NCBI GenBank assembly: GCA_018982785.1
Contig: JAHHEN010000004.1
Location: 129,001 to 193,000 of the forward strand
DNA: 64,000 nt
Source: Enterococcus innesii
GTDB lineage: Bacteria > Bacillota > Bacilli > Lactobacillales > Enterococcaceae
Direction: 5' to 3'
The translations under genes were made by a program, and so were the position numbers. Under the pieces are notes generated by a model. The model saw only the letters and a list, made by a program, of their open reading frames with translations. It made no database searches and was not told the DNA's origin. Shown here piece after piece: positions 45,510 to 54,341 of this stretch (positions are counted from its first letter, which is position 1; each line of letters begins with the position of its first letter).

Positions 45510-45911
45510 ATGAAACGAGTAATTACTTATGGAACATTTGATTTATTGCATTATGGACATATCAATCTTTTGCGTCGTGCAAAAGAGCAAGGCGATTATT
45601 TAATCGTGGCACTGTCAACGGATGAATTCAATTGGAATGAAAAACAAAAAAAATGCTACTTTTCTTATGAAAAAAGAAAACAATTATTAGAAGCAATTCG
45701 ATATGTTGATTTAGTTATTCCCGAAGAAGGCTGGGCTCAAAAAGTTTCTGATGTCAAAGAGTATCATGTGGATACCTTTGTTATGGGAGACGATTGGGCA
45801 GGCAAATTTGATTTTATTCAAGAAGAAACAGCTGCTGAAGTGATTTATCTAGCACGGACTCCGGAAATATCAACTACTCAAATCAAAAAAGATTTGAAAC
45901 TTAACAATTAA
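45510..45911 (+). CDS. tagD: Glycerol-3-phosphate cytidylyltransferase
   Basis: A 133-residue nucleotidyltransferase that makes CDP-glycerol, the donor for the TagF-like enzymes at 21.5-32 kb. It has YGTFDLLHYGHINLLRRA with the HxGH motif (residues 14-17) and RTPEISTTQIKKDL near the C-terminus in place of RTEGISTT. Length matches TagD/GCT. The GAGGGATAAG site precedes the ATG. It is followed by a hairpin and then the TagH and TagG exporter genes. Confidence 0.94.
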   Translation: MKRVITYGTFDLLHYGHINLLRRAKEQGDYLIVALSTDEFNWNEKQKKCYFSYEKRKQLLEAIRYVDLVIPEEGWAQKVSDVKEYHVDTFVMGDDWAGKFDFIQEETAAEVIYLARTPEISTTQIKKDLKLNN

Positions 45912-45933
45912 AAGGGTTTCTATCTAGAAAAAG

Positions 45934-45958
45934 CATCTTTTATAGATGTTTTTTTTAT
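45934..45958 (+). terminator. Terminator after tagD
   Basis: Short stem CATCT/AGATG flanked by A and T tracts (AAAAAGCATCT ... AGATGTTTTTTT). Confidence 0.6.
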
Positions 45959-46082
45959 TGAGTGCAATTTCAAGAGCTTAAGATTTTATTACTAGTTTTT
46001 CATTGATTATTTGTTCAGAACTCAAAATATGGTATGATGTTTTGTGAGTTGACTCGATCAATTAGAAATTCTATGAGAATGG

Positions 46083-47138
46083 ATGAAGAAAGTGGAAAAA
46101 GAAATCAAAGTCCGTGCAACTTTAGTGACGAAAGAATACGACTTATATAAAAAGAAAGCTGATAAAGTAAAAGCATTATTCAAATTCTATCATCGCAATG
46201 TTCCCCGTTTTTGGGCATTAAAAGGAGCTAGCTTCGATGTGAAAGCTGGTGAATCAGTGGGTATCATTGGGATCAATGGTTCTGGAAAATCAACTTTATC
46301 CAACGTGATCAGTGGCATTATTCCACCAACATCCGGTACGATGGAAGTAAATGGTGATACCTCGATCATCGCGATTGGTGCGGGGTTAAAATATCAGCTG
46401 ACAGGGTTAGAAAATATTCGGCTCAAAGCATTGATGTCTGGAATGACTAATAAAGAAATTGATGAAAAAATGCCTGAAATCGTGGCCTTTGCTGATTTAG
46501 GTGACTTTATCAACCAACCCGTTAAAAGCTATTCCAGTGGGATGAAATCACGGTTGGGCTTTGCTATTGCGGTTCATAATGATCCAGATATTTTAGTCAT
46601 TGATGAAGCTTTGTCTGTCGGAGACGAAACGTTTTATCAAAAATGTGTGGATAAGATCATGGAATTTAAAGCAGCTGGAAAAACCATCTTTTTTGTCAGT
46701 CATGCTTTAGGACAGGTAGAAAAACTTTGCGACCGGACGATCTGGATGCACTATGGTGATTTACGGATGTTTGGTCCTACTGAAGAAGTAATGGCTGAAT
46801 ATCGCAAATTTATCGATTGGTTCAAAAAGCAGCCAAAGAAAGAGCAAAAAGCCTATCAAGATAAATACAAAGAAGATCAAAAAGCCTTTAACTTGGAAAA
46901 ATTAGCTGAAAAAAGCCGAGAAGATCATTTTTTACAACTACAAAATCTTTCCGACCAAATGATCAAGAAAAACTTGAAGCGTACGCCACTAGGAGAAAAA
47001 ATGAGCTGGCCGACAAAAGGAATCTTAGGTTTGGTCGTAGTCGCAACGGTATTCTGCTCGATAGTTTCTTTTAGTGGGCGTTCGATTACTTACGCAATTA
47101 AGAATCCTGTTGAAACGATCAGTCAAGTTTTCAAATAA
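46083..47138 (+). CDS. tagH: Teichoic acid ABC exporter ATP-binding protein TagH
   Basis: A 351-residue ABC subunit. Walker A is GINGSGKST (about 67-75), the signature is [12 protein letters not shown] (about 148-159), and Walker B is [13 protein letters not shown] (about 174-186). A coiled, Lys-rich stretch follows, with one C-terminal membrane helix (about 315-335) and a few residues outside. It powers transport of lipid-linked teichoic acid with TagG. It lacks the large extracellular domain of B. subtilis TagH (about 527 residues). The ATG has no strong RBS; a GTG three codons later is an alternative start. Confidence 0.9.
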   Translation: MKKVEKEIKVRATLVTKEYDLYKKKADKVKALFKFYHRNVPRFWALKGASFDVKAGESVGIIGINGSGKSTLSNVISGIIPPTSGTMEVNGDTSIIAIGAGLKYQLTGLENIRLKALMSGMTNKEIDEKMPEIVAFADLGDFINQPVKSYSSGMKSRLGFAIAVHNDPDILVIDEALSVGDETFYQKCVDKIMEFKAAGKTIFFVSHALGQVEKLCDRTIWMHYGDLRMFGPTEEVMAEYRKFIDWFKKQPKKEQKAYQDKYKEDQKAFNLEKLAEKSREDHFLQLQNLSDQMIKKNLKRTPLGEKMSWPTKGILGLVVVATVFCSIVSFSGRSITYAIKNPVETISQVFK

Positions 47139-47183
47139 AGAAGATGTTTCTTTGTTTAGTTCATATAGAAAAGGAAGAAGTTT

Positions 47184-47993
47184 GTGAAAGAGATTGCTGC
47201 AGTTATAAAAGAACAGTTTAAAAATGCGGGGATTATTTTTCGGATGTCCCGTTATGAAGATAAAGCGACCTATCAGAGTCATTATCTAGGTTTAGCTTGG
47301 CAGATTTTAAATCCCGCTATTCAAGTAGGAATCTATTACTTGGTTTTTGGTCTAGGCGTTAATCAAAACGGAAATGTTGACGGGGTGCCATTTATTATCT
47401 GGATGTTGATTGGGATCACAGCATGGTTTTATATTAGTGCATCAATTTTAGGAGCATCAAATAGTATACACCGACAAGTTGGAATGGTAGCGAAAATGAA
47501 GTTTCCAGTCAGTATCCTACCATCGATCAATATTATTAGTAATTTGTCATCCTACATCCCTATGGTGGCAATCGTGGTAGGTTCGTTATTCATAGCAGGT
47601 GTAACACCAAGTATCTATTGGTTACAATTTATTTATTACTTTCTTGCGATGATTGTTTTCTTATTTGCATTTGGTCTATTGAACGCCACAATAACAGTAC
47701 TAGTTCGAGATTATCATATTTTCTTACAATCAGTTCTACGTTTATTATTCTATGTTTCAGGACCTATTTGGAATATCAATAATCGTAATTTACCAGATTG
47801 GCTAATTAAAATACTACACTTGAATCCAATATACTATCTAATCGAAGGATTTCGTGATGCTTTTCTTTCCCGTGCATGGGTTTGGGAAAAAACAACTTAT
47901 ACACTTATCTTCTGGTGTCTAACTTTGATGCTTCTTATTCTAGGAAGTCATTTGCATATGAAGTTCCGCGCTCGTTTTGTGGATTATATTTAA
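47184..47993 (+). CDS. tagG: Teichoic acid ABC exporter permease TagG
   Basis: A 269-residue ABC-2 type permease with six membrane helices. YQSHYLGLAWQILNPAIQVGIYYLVFG at the start is the conserved N-terminal motif of polysaccharide and teichoic acid exporters; LNPIYYLIEGFRDAFL lies near the C-terminus. It pairs with TagH. The gene order H then G is the reverse of the B. subtilis tagGH operon. AAGGAAGAAG precedes the GTG start at 47184. A strong terminator follows. Confidence 0.92.
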   Translation: MKEIAAVIKEQFKNAGIIFRMSRYEDKATYQSHYLGLAWQILNPAIQVGIYYLVFGLGVNQNGNVDGVPFIIWMLIGITAWFYISASILGASNSIHRQVGMVAKMKFPVSILPSINIISNLSSYIPMVAIVVGSLFIAGVTPSIYWLQFIYYFLAMIVFLFAFGLLNATITVLVRDYHIFLQSVLRLLFYVSGPIWNINNRNLPDWLIKILHLNPIYYLIEGFRDAFLSRAWVWEKTTYTLIFWCLTLMLLILGSHLHMKFRARFVDYI

Positions 47994-48008
47994 AAAAGAC
48001 TATTTGCG

Positions 48009-48044
48009 GTGTCCCCTCTAACTTAGAGGGGACACTTTATTTTT
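48009..48044 (+). terminator. Terminator after tagG
   Basis: 13-bp stem GTGTCCCCTCTAA / TTAGAGGGGACAC with a single-base loop as written (opening to a small loop in RNA), followed by TTTATTTTT. Confidence 0.8.
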
Positions 48045-48166
48045 GTTTATTTCAAAGAAGTTACGGAAGCATTAAATATGAAGTTGATTCATGATAGCGA
48101 TTGCTGAAAGATGCGTTTTGTGGGAAAATTTATTTGATGAGTGAATTTTTATTGGTGAGGTGTAAG

Positions 48167-49195
48167 ATGCGGAGATATCAAAAGGTAATTTTAAGTATTT
48201 TAATCGTGTTAGTGGTTGGAATCATTGGAGTAACGATCTACGGGATGCAGGTTTATCAAGAGACAAATGCCACGTTTAATCAAATCTCTCACGCTGTTGA
48301 TCGGAAAACAGACAAACGAGAGGAAGCGATCAGCATTGAAGATCGAGATCCGTTTTCCATTTTGCTGATGGGAATCGACACTGGGGCATTAGGCCGAACC
48401 GAGCAAGGTCGCTCGGATAGTATGATGGTGGTGACGGTCAATCCTGAAAAAAAACAGTCAACGATCATTAGCCTTGATCGTGATATTTACACACAAATTG
48501 TTGGTTACAATACGATCGATAAGCTGAATCATGCCTATGCTTTCGGTGGGGAGGCTATGGCCATGGACTCTGTTGAAAATCTCTTGGACATTCCTATCGA
48601 TCACTATGTGACGATCAATATGCAAGGGATGCGGGATCTGATCGATGCAGTTGGAGGTATCGAGGTGACAAATGCTATCGATTTTACTTTAGAAGGTGTT
48701 CATGTCCCTGAAGGGCGAATCACCTTAGATGGGAAGACAGGTTTGGCTTATGCAAGGATGCGCAAACAAGATCCCGAAGGGGATATCGGACGCCAAAGAC
48801 GGCAAAGAGAAGTGGTTACGAAAATTCTTCAAAAGGTTATGAGTCTGGAGGGCATCAGTAATTACCAAAAGATTCTCAAAGCGGTTGAAAAGAATTCGAA
48901 GACGGATCTTACGTGGAATGATATGATGGACATCGGTACCAATTATATTCCTGCTTTTACGACCATCAAACAAGAGCAACTCCAAGGAGAAGGGCAACTG
49001 ATTGGTGGAGTGTATTATCAGTTATTGGGGACGAATCAGTTGTTGCATACGCAAAATTTGTTAAAGGAGCAGTTGCAGCTTCCGACGAACGAGGGTTTGA
49101 CCCAAGGCGATGAATATACTAACGGATCACCTAATTATCAGTTATACGACGACAGTTTGACCTTCTCAGAAGAAAATTCAACAACTGGGGAGTAG
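48167..49195 (+). CDS. LytR-CpsA-Psr (LCP) family glycopolymer transferase
   Basis: A 342-residue protein. The short cytoplasmic start and one membrane helix (about 8-28) are followed by the LCP domain: ILLMGIDTG (about 64), GRSDSMMVVTVNP (about 80), IISLDRDIY (about 100) with the catalytic Arg/Asp cluster, DAVGGIEV and ARMRKQDPEGDIGRQRRQREVV (divided, about 190-212). LCP enzymes join wall teichoic acid or capsule to peptidoglycan. The ATG at 48167 follows GGTGAGGTG. It follows the tagGH exporter, which fits the final step of the pathway. Confidence 0.93.
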   Translation: MRRYQKVILSILIVLVVGIIGVTIYGMQVYQETNATFNQISHAVDRKTDKREEAISIEDRDPFSILLMGIDTGALGRTEQGRSDSMMVVTVNPEKKQSTIISLDRDIYTQIVGYNTIDKLNHAYAFGGEAMAMDSVENLLDIPIDHYVTINMQGMRDLIDAVGGIEVTNAIDFTLEGVHVPEGRITLDGKTGLAYARMRKQDPEGDIGRQRRQREVVTKILQKVMSLEGISNYQKILKAVEKNSKTDLTWNDMMDIGTNYIPAFTTIKQEQLQGEGQLIGGVYYQLLGTNQLLHTQNLLKEQLQLPTNEGLTQGDEYTNGSPNYQLYDDSLTFSEENSTTGE

Positions 49196-49214
49196 CTAGT
49201 ATCTTTAGAAGCCT

Positions 49215-49250
49215 AAAAAAGCAGGGTGACCGAAAGTCCTCCTGCTTTTA
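49215..49250 (+). terminator. Terminator after the LCP gene
   Basis: AAAAGCAGG and CCTGCTTTT pair perfectly around a loop of about 18 bases. T tract is short. Confidence 0.7.
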
Positions 49251-49506
49251 GTTTTCCACAAAAGTACCAGGGGGAATCTTGTTTCACGAAATCATCAAAT
49301 GAAAAAACATAAGAAAGCTTAAAAAAACAATTTTTTCATGAAAGAATGAAAATGAAACAATCAAACTGTGAAACATTTACTCGGAATCACGCCAATTTTT
49401 ATAGTTTTTTCTAAGGATTAATGGATATTTTTTGTTTTTTCTGTTTCGAATCGAATTTTTTGGTAAAATAGGACAGTAGTCATTATAGATTGGAAGGATA
49501 GATGAG
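49251..49506 (+). promoter_or_regulatory. Upstream region of the PBP gene with repeated TGAAACA boxes
   Basis: About 255 bases without a gene. TTGTTTCAC (49279-49287, reverse orientation), TGAAACAA (49353-49360) and GTGAAACA (49368-49375) repeat one motif in both orientations. TAAAAT near 49453 may be the -10. An operator role is possible but unproven. Confidence 0.35.
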
Positions 49507-51627
49507 ATGAAGAATTTGAAAGATAAAGTTGTCCAAGGGATACGCAAGGGGCCAGAAGAACCAAAGGCTAAATCGTATCGCAAATCTCATGTTCCATTTC
49601 GATTGAACTTTTTGTTTTTTATTATTTTTGCTTTGTTTGTATCTTTGATCGTTCAATTAGGCTATCTACAGATCGTCAATGGCGACAATATTGAGCAGCA
49701 GTTGAAAGCTTCATCTGTAGTGGAAGTCAAAGGAAGCGCCCCACGGGGAATGATCTATGACGCTTCTGGAAAAGCGCTGGTGGAAAATCAAGCCAATGCG
49801 GCAATCACATTTACCCGCGGAAACAAAATGACCGCTCAAGATCTGTTAGAAACGGCCAAAAAATTGAGCGAGTTGATCGAAGTTCCTGTGGACAAAAATT
49901 TGTCTGATCGAGATCTTAAGGATTTTTGGCTGGCAGATGAAGACAATCTTGAAGCAGCAACTGACCGATTGAGTGATGAAGAGCGTTCTTTAGGCACTTC
50001 TGAACAATATGCGGCAACCGTTGAGAAAGTGACAGAAGATGAAATCAATTTTTCTGATGCCGAATTAGAAGCAGCCACGATTTTTAAGCGGATGAATAGC
50101 GCCCAATCTTTGAGTACGGTCTTTATTAAGACGTCGGATGTGTCTGACCGTGAATTAGCTATTGTTGCTGAAAACATGGTCGATTTACCGGGAATCTCCA
50201 CCGGTACCGATTGGACACGAAAGATCGTTGAAGGAAGTTCTCTGGCTAGTTTGATCGGAACGGTGACCAGTGAAGAACAAGGAATTCCTGAAGAAGTCTT
50301 GGAGGAATTTTTAGAAAAAGGCTATGCTCGTAATGACCGTGTTGGACGTAGCTATTTAGAGCAGCAGTATGAAGAAGTCTTACAAGGTACAAAATCCATT
50401 TCTGAGATCTCTCTTGATAACAATAATAATATTGAAAGTCAAAAAGAAACTTTTGCTGGAGCAAAAGGGGATAACCTTGTTCTAACATTGGATGCTGAGT
50501 TTCAAGCGAGAGTTGATAAAATCTTGCAAGACAATTTCCAAAAACTGATTGATTCTGGGGCAGCAGAATATTCTCCAGGGGTTTACGCAGTGGCGTTAAA
50601 TCCAAAAACCGGTGGCATTTTGTCAATGTCTGGCTATCATCATGACACAGGTTCAAATGAATTGCGGGAAGATGCCATTGGCACCTTTATTAACTCCTTT
50701 GTACCAGGGTCCGTTGTCAAAGCAGGGACTTTGGCTGCCGGCTGGGAAAATGGTGTCTTAAACGGCAATGAAGTGTTATTGGATCAACCAATCAGAATTG
50801 GCTCCGATGTCAAAGCCTCAATTTTCAACCCAACTGGGGCAAATAATCGTAATCTTTCTGCGGAGCAGGCGTTGGAAGTTTCTTCTAACTCCTATATGAT
50901 GCAAGTCGCTTTACGTTTGATGGGCATCAATTATCAGTCAGGTATCTCGATTCCAACAGTGGATCGTCAAGGGGATGTCTATGAAAAACTACGTTCGTCT
51001 TTTGCCTCTTTTGGTATGGGAACTGAAACTGGGATCGATTTGCCGGGAGAAGCGACTGGTATCAGCACATCGATCGATAACATGGACCCGGTCAGTGATG
51101 GTGGGAAGATCCTTGACTTGGCATTTGGTCAGTTTGATACCTATACGACGTTGCAACTGGCACAATATGCAGCAACCGTTGCTAATGGTGGCAAAAGATT
51201 GCAGCCTCACATCGTTGACGGCATTTACGGCAATGATGAAACTGGCGGTCTTGGCTCACTGATTGAAGAGATCGAACCAACGGTATTGAACGAAGTTGGT
51301 TTAACGGATGCTCAAATGCAAATTATTCAAAATGGGTTTTATGATGCAGTTCATGGAACGGATGCGTGGGCAACTGCCAAAGGCTTGGCCTCTGCGAAAA
51401 TGGAAGTGTCTGCCAAAACAGGTACTGCCGAAACACCAATTGTGGATAGTAATGGCAATACCATCAGCTTAGTTAACCTAAACATCGTTGCCTACGGGCC
51501 AAGCAGTGATGCGGATATTGCCATCGCGATCGTAATGCCTCAATTAAAAGGGGACACAGATACCCATCCAAATATTCAAATCGCCAAAGAAATCATGGAT
51601 GCTTACTACGACTTATATATGAAATAA
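49507..51627 (+). CDS. Class B penicillin-binding protein (PBP2B-like transpeptidase)
   Basis: A 706-residue membrane-anchored D,D-transpeptidase. One helix at about 33-55; a non-catalytic dimerisation domain with APRGMIYDASGKAL (about 78-91); catalytic Ser in SFVPGSVVKAG (SxxK, about 397-407); SxN as SSNSYMM (about 460); and KTGTAE (about 638). It crosslinks peptidoglycan, most like the elongation PBP2b/PbpA of streptococci and enterococci rather than FtsI, as no PASTA domains are present. GGAAGGATAG precedes the ATG. Monocistronic with its own terminator. Confidence 0.92.
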   Translation: MKNLKDKVVQGIRKGPEEPKAKSYRKSHVPFRLNFLFFIIFALFVSLIVQLGYLQIVNGDNIEQQLKASSVVEVKGSAPRGMIYDASGKALVENQANAAITFTRGNKMTAQDLLETAKKLSELIEVPVDKNLSDRDLKDFWLADEDNLEAATDRLSDEERSLGTSEQYAATVEKVTEDEINFSDAELEAATIFKRMNSAQSLSTVFIKTSDVSDRELAIVAENMVDLPGISTGTDWTRKIVEGSSLASLIGTVTSEEQGIPEEVLEEFLEKGYARNDRVGRSYLEQQYEEVLQGTKSISEISLDNNNNIESQKETFAGAKGDNLVLTLDAEFQARVDKILQDNFQKLIDSGAAEYSPGVYAVALNPKTGGILSMSGYHHDTGSNELREDAIGTFINSFVPGSVVKAGTLAAGWENGVLNGNEVLLDQPIRIGSDVKASIFNPTGANNRNLSAEQALEVSSNSYMMQVALRLMGINYQSGISIPTVDRQGDVYEKLRSSFASFGMGTETGIDLPGEATGISTSIDNMDPVSDGGKILDLAFGQFDTYTTLQLAQYAATVANGGKRLQPHIVDGIYGNDETGGLGSLIEEIEPTVLNEVGLTDAQMQIIQNGFYDAVHGTDAWATAKGLASAKMEVSAKTGTAETPIVDSNGNTISLVNLNIVAYGPSSDADIAIAIVMPQLKGDTDTHPNIQIAKEIMDAYYDLYMK

Positions 51628-51631
51628 GCAT

Positions 51632-51663
51632 AAAAAATCGCAGTGAAGACTGCGGTTTTTTTG
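51632..51663 (+). terminator. Terminator after the PBP gene
   Basis: AAAAAATCGCAG pairs with CTGCGGTTTTTT (one G-T pair) around loop TGAAGA. Confidence 0.85.
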
Positions 51664-51708
51664 TTTTATAAGAAAACTGATAGAAAACCAACATTTAGTG
51701 AGAAAGAC

Positions 51709-51737
51709 TTGCTATTTTTGAATGATTGGCTTAGAAT
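51709..51737 (+). promoter_or_regulatory. Sigma-A promoter for the small gene and antiporter
   Basis: -35 TTGCTA (51709-51714), 17-base spacer, -10 TAGAAT (51732-51737). Confidence 0.55.
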
Positions 51738-51817
51738 ACTAGCGGTCAAGAGATAATTTTGATTTGCACGTTAAATAAAAAGATAAACTGACGATAAAAG
51801 GGGTAAAAAACGTAATT

Positions 51818-52099
51818 ATGAACAAGGAATGTTTAAGTAAGCAAGAACTAATGAAGCAGTTGGGACAATTTACACCAGCTGAAAAAAAGGAGATTCGGGA
51901 TTATTTGCAACGGAAAAATCCATTGCTTTTCCGAAAATTTGAACGAATGAAACATGATCTTTACCGCTTGGAATCACGACGTGTCCAATGTGAGATTGAA
52001 AATAACGAAAAGGAGTTAGGTCTTCTAAACGATAAGATCCTTTTGAAAAAAGAAGATTTTCTTGAGCTGTTATTAGCAATTCGAAAGAAAAGAGGGTAA
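51818..52099 (+). CDS. Small hypothetical, charged helical protein
   Basis: A 93-residue protein, very rich in Lys, Glu, Leu and Arg, with a heptad-like pattern from about residue 25 to 85 that suggests a coiled coil. A Cys occurs at residue 5 and another around 58. No signal peptide, no recognisable domain. The ATG has a modest AAAAGGGGT site upstream. The antiporter gene starts three bases after its stop, so it is probably coupled to it; a regulatory role for the transporter is possible but unsupported. Confidence 0.6.
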   Translation: MNKECLSKQELMKQLGQFTPAEKKEIRDYLQRKNPLLFRKFERMKHDLYRLESRRVQCEIENNEKELGLLNDKILLKKEDFLELLLAIRKKRG

Positions 52100-52102
52100 T
52101 GG

Positions 52103-54139
52103 ATGGAATTTATTGAACTCGTCATTATCATTGCAATTCTTGTCACATTATCAAATGTGGCGAGCAAAATATTGCCCTCGGTACCGATCTTTTTTATTCA
52201 AATTATTTTAGGAATTTTATTAGGTCTTACAGAGATGGGCCAAGAGATCGCCTTTGAGCCAGAAATGTTCTTAGTAATGATCATTGGTCCATTGCTATTT
52301 CGTGAAGGGGAGCGGGCAGACGTTCCGGAAATCTTAAAAAACAGCAAGATCGTGCTATTTTTGGCTTTTGGTGGCGTGTTAATGACATTATTTGCCGTCG
52401 GGGGAACACTCCATTGGCTAATGCCGACGATTCCTCTGGCTGCTTGCTTCGCTTTTGGTGCTGCGTTAGGACCAACTGATGCAGTGGCAGTCTCTTCATT
52501 AGCAAAACGTTTGAAAATTTCCAAAAATATTATGCATATTCTGGAAGGCGAGGGCTTACTGAATGATGCTTCGGGGGTTACCGCATTACAGTTTGCTATC
52601 GTGGCTTTGACCACCGGGAGTTTTTCAGCAGCCAACGCAGGTTTCCAACTCCTTTTCTCTAGTATCGGCGGCGGGCTTATCGGTTACTTGATTGTGTGGC
52701 TGAAACGCCGGATTTTACGTTTTATTGAAAAAATCTCGGCACAAGATGTCACAGTATACTTATTGATTGAACTACTCTTGCCATTTGCTGCCTATTTGCT
52801 GGCAGAAATGATCGGAGTCTCAGGGATTATCGCAGCAGTTGTGGCTGGGGTTGCCCAAGCCCAAAGAAAACGCCGGATCTCGTTGTTTGATGCAGAGTTG
52901 GCGAACATTTCGGAAAGCACGTGGTCGACCATAGTCTTTACATTGAACGCATTAGTGTTTCTCTTTCTAGGGATCGAGTTGTCACAAGTCTTTTCACCGA
53001 TCTGGGAAAGCAAAAACTATGCAAACTGGCATCTAGTTATCACGATTTTAGTCGTCACAGCGGTGATTTTCCTCGTTCGTTTTCTCTTTTTACTATTTTA
53101 TTATTGGTTCTTACAGTCAAAAAAACAAGTATCTATGAATCAAGTCGCCTTGTTGACCTTTGGTGGCGTCAAGGGAACAGTCAGTTTGGCAGCCATCTTT
53201 ATTTTACCGGTGATGGTGCATGAGACACCGTTTCAGGAACGGAGCTTGCTCTTGTTTTTGACCGCCTGTGTGATTTTGCTGACATTGATCATCAGCGTGA
53301 TGGTCTTGCCTTATTTGGCAGATGGTGAAGCTGCCGAAAGTGTCGACTTCAATCACTTGCTGATCTTAGAAGACGTCATCGAACAATTGGAAGCAGAAGA
53401 AAAACAAGAGCTTTCTGATAAAGGTCGCTTAGCGATCGATGCTGTCATCAATTCCTATGAAAATCGCCGTTGGGAATTGTATCGCAATAGTTTGACAGAT
53501 TCAGAAAAACAAGAAATCCAAGAAATTCAAGGGTTGATCTTGTCGATCGAACAAGATGGCTTGGATGAAGCCTATCGAAATGGGAAAGTCAGTCTAAATG
53601 GCTATCGTTTTTATTCACGGTTTATTTCTCAGCAACAGCATTCCCTCGCAAAACAAATTCTCTCATTCTTTAGTTTTTGGCTCTTCTTTATTCAGCGCTT
53701 TATTCGTGTATTGATCCATCCTCGTTTGTTTTTACAGCGACGGCAGCAACTGAAAGATGCCTTGAAACAACGAGACATTTCTGAAGTACAAAAAATCTAC
53801 TTAAAAAACAGCGAATACATTTTTCACAGTTTGAGCAATTTAGAAGATGTCTATGATTCTTCGCTGATCAATTTCTTTATTCGTCAACGAGAAATGAGCA
53901 TCAAACGGTTTGAACATAGCAATTTCATTGAAACGATCATGATCGAGCAAGAGCCGATTTTTGTCAAGAAAGTTCTTTGGGGCTATTATCTCGAGCGCAA
54001 GACGATCGATGAATATGAAGTTGCTGAAAAAATATCGACGATTTCTGCGAATGAATACCGACGCAATGTCAATCTGTTAGAATCGTATGCGATGTCTCGA
54101 GCGGAAGAACAGCCGAAACAGCGGATGTTCCGCCGATAA
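52103..54139 (+). CDS. Na+/H+ antiporter, CPA1 (NhaP/YjcE) family
   Basis: A 678-residue protein with about twelve membrane helices in the first 410 residues and a long cytoplasmic tail. The ion-site signature is FGAALGPTDAVAVSS (about 120-134), followed by EGEGLLNDASGVTALQFA (about 151-168), including the ND pair of CPA1 proteins. It exchanges Na+ (or K+) for H+ to control pH and salt. The tail after residue 420 is hydrophilic and helical. ATG at 52103 after AAAGAGGG. Confidence 0.92.
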   Translation: MEFIELVIIIAILVTLSNVASKILPSVPIFFIQIILGILLGLTEMGQEIAFEPEMFLVMIIGPLLFREGERADVPEILKNSKIVLFLAFGGVLMTLFAVGGTLHWLMPTIPLAACFAFGAALGPTDAVAVSSLAKRLKISKNIMHILEGEGLLNDASGVTALQFAIVALTTGSFSAANAGFQLLFSSIGGGLIGYLIVWLKRRILRFIEKISAQDVTVYLLIELLLPFAAYLLAEMIGVSGIIAAVVAGVAQAQRKRRISLFDAELANISESTWSTIVFTLNALVFLFLGIELSQVFSPIWESKNYANWHLVITILVVTAVIFLVRFLFLLFYYWFLQSKKQVSMNQVALLTFGGVKGTVSLAAIFILPVMVHETPFQERSLLLFLTACVILLTLIISVMVLPYLADGEAAESVDFNHLLILEDVIEQLEAEEKQELSDKGRLAIDAVINSYENRRWELYRNSLTDSEKQEIQEIQGLILSIEQDGLDEAYRNGKVSLNGYRFYSRFISQQQHSLAKQILSFFSFWLFFIQRFIRVLIHPRLFLQRRQQLKDALKQRDISEVQKIYLKNSEYIFHSLSNLEDVYDSSLINFFIRQREMSIKRFEHSNFIETIMIEQEPIFVKKVLWGYYLERKTIDEYEVAEKISTISANEYRRNVNLLESYAMSRAEEQPKQRMFRR

Positions 54140-54178
54140 TATGTCTCAAAAGGTGCATGAATTGATGCACGTTTTATG

Positions 54179-54258
54179 GAGTGTCTTCGTCAGGTTATTC
54201 CCCGTAGGTGATCAACATGGATCATCCATGGAATAAACTGACGAAGGCATTCTTTTTT
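54179..54258 (+). terminator. Long multi-tier hairpin after the antiporter gene
   Basis: GAGTGTCTTCGTCAG (54179-54193) pairs with CTGACGAAGGCATTC (54238-54252), with inner GTTATTCC/GGAATAAA and GTGATC/GATCAT tiers, then a T run. A smaller GGTGCAT/ATGCAC hairpin lies just upstream (about 54151-54170). Confidence 0.7.
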
Positions 54259-54341
54259 TACAAAAATTGATTTTTTTCTCTCATCGTCTCCGTTGATTAA
54301 ATGTGGTACAATGAGCGAAGAAAAAACTCAGGAGGGATTCT

